64,000 nt of DNA from an uncultured Flavobacteriaceae bacterium (lineage in GTDB: Bacteria > Bacteroidota > Bacteroidia > Flavobacteriales > Flavobacteriaceae). The stretch lies in the NCBI GenBank assembly GCA_947494695.1, contig CANLWB010000011.1:62001-126000 (forward strand), in the 5' to 3' direction. This document shows positions 60,157 through 64,000 of this stretch, one piece after another. Position 1 is the stretch's first letter. The number at the start of each line of letters is the position of its first letter. The notes under the pieces are model-generated. The model did not search any database and was not told where the DNA came from. It saw nothing but the letters and a program-made list of their open reading frames with translations. A program made the position numbers and the translations under genes.

Positions 60157-60204
60157 ATTGAAAACTTGCCTAAATACTTGTAGGTAGCCCGAAAAGTTTT
60201 CAAT
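60157..60204. terminator. Stem-loop after the response regulator gene, possible terminator
   Basis: ATTGAAAACTT (60157-60167) / AAGTTTTCAAT (60194-60204), 11-bp perfect arms. Confidence 0.5.
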
Positions 60205-60705
60205 AAAACGCAGATTTCCAGTTATATTTTGTCTAGCTATTAACAACAGCCTAAGCAGGATAGAAGTATGCTTTAAAAAATACTTTTGTTTGTGACATTT
60301 TTGGGTTGTCTTAAGAATAGGAGTTGCAAAAATTTTAGATTTGGTGTATTATTTTGAATACGATTAAAGTCTTCTCAAAAATAGTGTTTTAATAATCTCT
60401 GAAATGAAAACATGTACACTGCTCCCTTAAATATAGTCGAAATCAAGACCATAATGATATGTTTTTTGTTAAGTTTAATTAATTGATTATGAGTGTTTAT
60501 GGGGTTAAATGAGGACGAAATGCTTGAAAGGGCTTTACTGTTATGCCTTTACTGTATTTTTTCTTAATAAGTTTTAAGAGTATGTTATATTTTTGTAATA
60601 TAATTCCTATATTTAAAAAATTTCCAGAACGATACCTACATTACTTGCAGCAGGTGTGTCATGATTAAAGAAGGTTATGACTTTATCCGAAAAACAAACT
60701 AACCA

Positions 60706-63700
60706 ATGAATCTTAAAATTAAGAAAATTGAATTATTAAAATGTTTTTTTTATTTAAGAAAAAACATAAAACATCCTTTAATTCAAACTTTTATTTTTTT
60801 TTACTGTATTCCCTTTTTTGGCTTGAGCTCAAAAGATTATATACCTCAAAATAAAGAGATTATAATGAAGTTTAATGTTGAGGTATCTATAGATAAGGTA
60901 TTCAGTACAATTAAAGATCATATAAATTATGCTTTCATGTCTCATGGTAATGTTTGTAAGTATTTTCCTGATGCATATCTGAATAAAAGGGAGAGGTCAA
61001 AGGAATTATTCATTAATAATGTGATATCCAGGAATGCAAATATTACTTTGTTACATGTTAAAGAAATGCCTTCGAAAGAAAACGAAAGTGATTTCAAAGT
61101 ACAACGGCACAATATTTTTGGAGTGGTTACTGACCAATCTGGAATGCCGATTTCTGGTGTTCATGTTGTAATAAAAGGCACTAATAGGGGGGGGATTACA
61201 GACTTAGATGGTAAGTTCACAATAAAAATACGGGAACCTACTAATAATATACTTGTCTTTAGATCGCTAGGTTTTAAGACGAAAGAGGTTGCTGTTGGTA
61301 ATCAAACGACCTTTAGTGTTAGTCTTAAGGAAGACATCGGTAAATTAGAAGTTGTTACCATTAACGCAGGCTATTATAGCACAACCGAACGAGAAAGAAC
61401 GGGGAATATTAGTAAAATTGAAGCCAAAATTATTGAAAAACAACCGGTAAATAATCCTTTAGCAGCAATGCAAGGGCATTTACCTGGTGTAAATATTACT
61501 CAGAGTACAGGTCTTCCAGGAGGAAATTATCGCATTCAAATTCGAGGACAAAATTTCATAGATAAAGAAAACCAGTTGTTGGGTATTTCCAACAACCCTT
61601 TGTATGTCGTGAACGGGGTGCCTTATGTCTCTCAATCATTGGAATCAACCGATGTTCTCGGTGGAATTATAAATGGAGGTGTAAGTCCGTTAAATAGTAT
61701 AAACCCAATAGATATTGAGCGTATAGAAGTGCTTAAGGATGCAGATGCTACAGCTATTTATGGTTCTCGAGGTGCGAATGGGGTCGTGCTTATTACTACC
61801 AAAAGAGGCAAAGAAGGTACGACGCAAATCAAGGCCAATGTAAGTACGACCATAAGTAGAGTTACTGGCTTTGTAGATTTATTGAATACAGAACAATATT
61901 TGGAAGGGCTGCAAGAGGCTATAGAAAATGATGGATATACTATAGAAACATTACCAGCTATCTATAAAAATGGTACACCTGAATTATACTTATGGGATTC
62001 AAATAGATATACAGATTGGCAAAAAGAACTTATTGGAGGTGCAGCTTATAGACAAAATGGATATCTTTCTTATTCGAAAGGGGGTAGATATACTCAATTT
62101 TTATTAAGTGGTGGATTGTCTCGTGAAACCACAGTATTTCCTGGGGATTCAAAATATAATAGGGCTTCTGTGATGGTTAATATTAATCATCAATCTGTTA
62201 ATGAGCGTTTTAAATTAAATGTTTCGACGAATTATGTTACAGATTCCAATAATTTGCCAACCAGAGACTTCATAGGATATGCAACGTCGTTAGCTCCGAA
62301 TGCTCCAGCACTCTATGATAGCGAAGGTCGTTTGAATTGGGAAAATAATACCTGGTTTAACCCTTTAGGGTATTTAGAAACAAAATACAACGCTAAAGCA
62401 GATAATCTTATAATTAATACCGTGCTGTCCTATTGGCTAATGCCTTCTTTAGAGTTTAAAGCCAATTTTGGTTACAATAATTATCAGTTAAATTCGTACG
62501 CAGCAAATCCTCATACCAGAAATCCTCCAACCAAAAATAATACAAGTAGTGCGTCGTTGACCAGAACAAATAAAGGAGATCGTCAATCTTGGATTTTAGA
62601 ACCTCAAGTTCACTGGAAATATGATTGGGGAGATATGCGTTTAAAATGTCTTTTAGGGGCTAGTTTTCAACAAAACAAAGAGCAACAATTAGGTCTATTT
62701 GGAATGGGGTTCTCGAGTAATGATCTGCTATTGGATTTGTCTCAGGCATCAATCCAAAGAACCGATGTTGATAGGGAATCCGAATATAAATATCAGGCTT
62801 TTTTTGGTCGGATTAATTTGAATTGGAAACGCAAGTATATTTTAAACTTAACCGGTCGCAGAGATGGTTCTTCTCGTTTTGGTCCTGGAAAACAATTTGG
62901 CTATTTTGGAGCTATAGGTAGCGCGTGGTTATTTTCAGAGGAAAACATCTTAAAAGAAAGTGCTTTTTTGAATTTTGGTAAATTACGCGCAAGTTATGGT
63001 ATTACGGGGAACGATGCCTCAACAGATTATGCGTTCTTGGATGCATTTGAAGAGGATAACAGTTATAATTATAATGGTTCAGTCCTAAGGTCTATACGCT
63101 TATTTAATCCGTATTTTACATGGGAGGAAACTAAAAAACTAGAAGTTGCATTAGAGCTAGGTTTTTTAAACAATCGTATTTTTCTTAATGGAGTATGGTA
63201 CCGTAACCGTTCGTCTAACCAGTTATTAGATCAGCCTTTGCCTTCTACTACAGGGTTTACTGGTGTGCATGTTAATTTGGATGCCATTGTACAAAATATA
63301 GGTTTTGAGTTTGATTTGCGTGCGGTAAATATACAAACCAACCATTTTATGTGGAGTACAACTTTTAATCTTTCAACTAATAAAAATAAACTGGTCGCAT
63401 TTCCTAGTTTAGAGACGTCTTCCTTTAAGAATCAACTTATGATTGGGCAACCTTTAATGCTTACAAGGCGCTATCATTTTCTTGGGGTAAACCCAGAGAC
63501 TGGAATAGCGCAATTTGAAGATTACAATAATGATGGAGTCATTGATTTTAATGATCGTCAAAGGATTGTCGATCTTACCCCTAAATATTTTGGAGGATTA
63601 GGGAATACGATAAGTTATAAGGGGTTTCAGTTGGATGTCTTTTTCCAGTTCCAAAAACAAATGGGAGAAAAGTATATAGGTCATAAAGGTTTAACGCCGG

Positions 63701-64000
63701 GGTTCTCAAGAGCCAATATAACTTCCGTATTAGATCGTTGGCAACAGATAGGTGACCAAAAGCCAATTCAGCGTTATTCTAGAACTAATGATGAGGTGTT
63801 AAAAGCATGGGGGGATTTTGCATCGAGTAATGCGGTTATAGGGGATATCTCTTTTATTCGATTGCGAAATATATCGCTGAATTATACAGTTCCTAAAACA
63901 TATACTAAAGGGATGGATTTAAATATTTTTTTACAAGGACAAAATATTTTTGTAATCACACCATATGATGGGGCCGATCCAGAAATAAGAACTCCTAGTA
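60706..64000 (+). CDS. SusC/RagA-type TonB-dependent receptor with STN domain; truncated by window end
   Basis: Open from ATG 60706 to the end of the window (absent from the ORF track). STN-like MKFNVEVSIDKVFSTIKDH..., CarboxypepD_reg FGVVTDQSGMPISGVHVVIKGTNRGGITDLDGKF, plug GNISKIEAKIIEKQPVNNPLAAMQGHLPGVNITQ, LYVVNGVPY, VLKDADATAIYGSRGANGVVLITTKRG. Confidence 0.95.
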   Translation, partial: MNLKIKKIELLKCFFYLRKNIKHPLIQTFIFFYCIPFFGLSSKDYIPQNKEIIMKFNVEVSIDKVFSTIKDHINYAFMSHGNVCKYFPDAYLNKRERSKELFINNVISRNANITLLHVKEMPSKENESDFKVQRHNIFGVVTDQSGMPISGVHVVIKGTNRGGITDLDGKFTIKIREPTNNILVFRSLGFKTKEVAVGNQTTFSVSLKEDIGKLEVVTINAGYYSTTERERTGNISKIEAKIIEKQPVNNPLAAMQGHLPGVNITQSTGLPGGNYRIQIRGQNFIDKENQLLGISNNPLYVVNGVPYVSQSLESTDVLGGIINGGVSPLNSINPIDIERIEVLKDADATAIYGSRGANGVVLITTKRGKEGTTQIKANVSTTISRVTGFVDLLNTEQYLEGLQEAIENDGYTIETLPAIYKNGTPELYLWDSNRYTDWQKELIGGAAYRQNGYLSYSKGGRYTQFLLSGGLSRETTVFPGDSKYNRASVMVNINHQSVNERFKLNVSTNYVTDSNNLPTRDFIGYATSLAPNAPALYDSEGRLNWENNTWFNPLGYLETKYNAKADNLIINTVLSYWLMPSLEFKANFGYNNYQLNSYAANPHTRNPPTKNNTSSASLTRTNKGDRQSWILEPQVHWKYDWGDMRLKCLLGASFQQNKEQQLGLFGMGFSSNDLLLDLSQASIQRTDVDRESEYKYQAFFGRINLNWKRKYILNLTGRRDGSSRFGPGKQFGYFGAIGSAWLFSEENILKESAFLNFGKLRASYGITGNDASTDYAFLDAFEEDNSYNYNGSVLRSIRLFNPYFTWEETKKLEVALELGFLNNRIFLNGVWYRNRSSNQLLDQPLPSTTGFTGVHVNLDAIVQNIGFEFDLRAVNIQTNHFMWSTTFNLSTNKNKLVAFPSLETSSFKNQLMIGQPLMLTRRYHFLGVNPETGIAQFEDYNNDGVIDFNDRQRIVDLTPKYFGGLGNTISYKGFQLDVFFQFQKQMGEKYIGHKGLTPGFSRANITSVLDRWQQIGDQKPIQRYSRTNDEVLKAWGDFASSNAVIGDISFIRLRNISLNYTVPKTYTKGMDLNIFLQGQNIFVITPYDGADPEIRTPS

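Noticed and set aside
63581-63766. Minus-strand 61-aa ORF
   Set aside because: Lies inside the clearly coding SusC-type frame that runs from 60706 to the window end.
1-64000. CRISPR arrays, restriction-modification, toxin-antitoxin or classic phage-defence systems
   Set aside because: No regularly spaced repeats and no cas, R-M or defence-type proteins recognised among the ORFs; no intact transposase either.

Overview
This is an AT-rich chromosomal window from a Bacteroidota genome, most likely Flavobacteriaceae. The lineage call rests on gene content (PorP/SprF-like protein, HppK-dNK fusion, GH3-domain protein, SusC with STN domain) and on TAnnTTTG-type promoters. Most of the window is ordinary housekeeping: SCO/DUF420 cytochrome-oxidase accessory genes, a MacAB/TolC-like efflux operon, tsaB, a NifU-type Fe-S protein, a LytS/LytTR-type pair, murI, skp/skp/bamA/uppS, nadK, pdxJ, tig-clpP-clpX, two tandem PD40-OmpA paralogues, an AsmA-like protein, a folK-dNK fusion, a two-gene glycoside hydrolase locus (GH117/GH43-like plus GH2), mutS, and tRNA-Gly and tRNA-Leu. 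The right end holds an accessory signalling locus. It contains a divergent membrane protein, an unusually structured intergenic leader, an unannotated 52-aa Cys-Cys/polyproline lipoprotein-like peptide, a TPR histidine kinase with its response regulator, and an open-ended SusC-type receptor. The receptor has an STN domain and a G8 homopolymer, and is absent from the ORF track. The strongest candidates for something undescribed are: (1) the 57.2-60.1 kb leader/peptide/kinase/regulator module; (2) paired direct repeats at 21-bp spacing upstream of the GH2 gene; (3) a perfect 50-bp palindrome after clpX; (4) a methyltransferase-like gene remnant at about 30.94-31.06 kb; (5) the G8 tract in the SusC gene. 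All calls come from reading the sequence; no database search was run.
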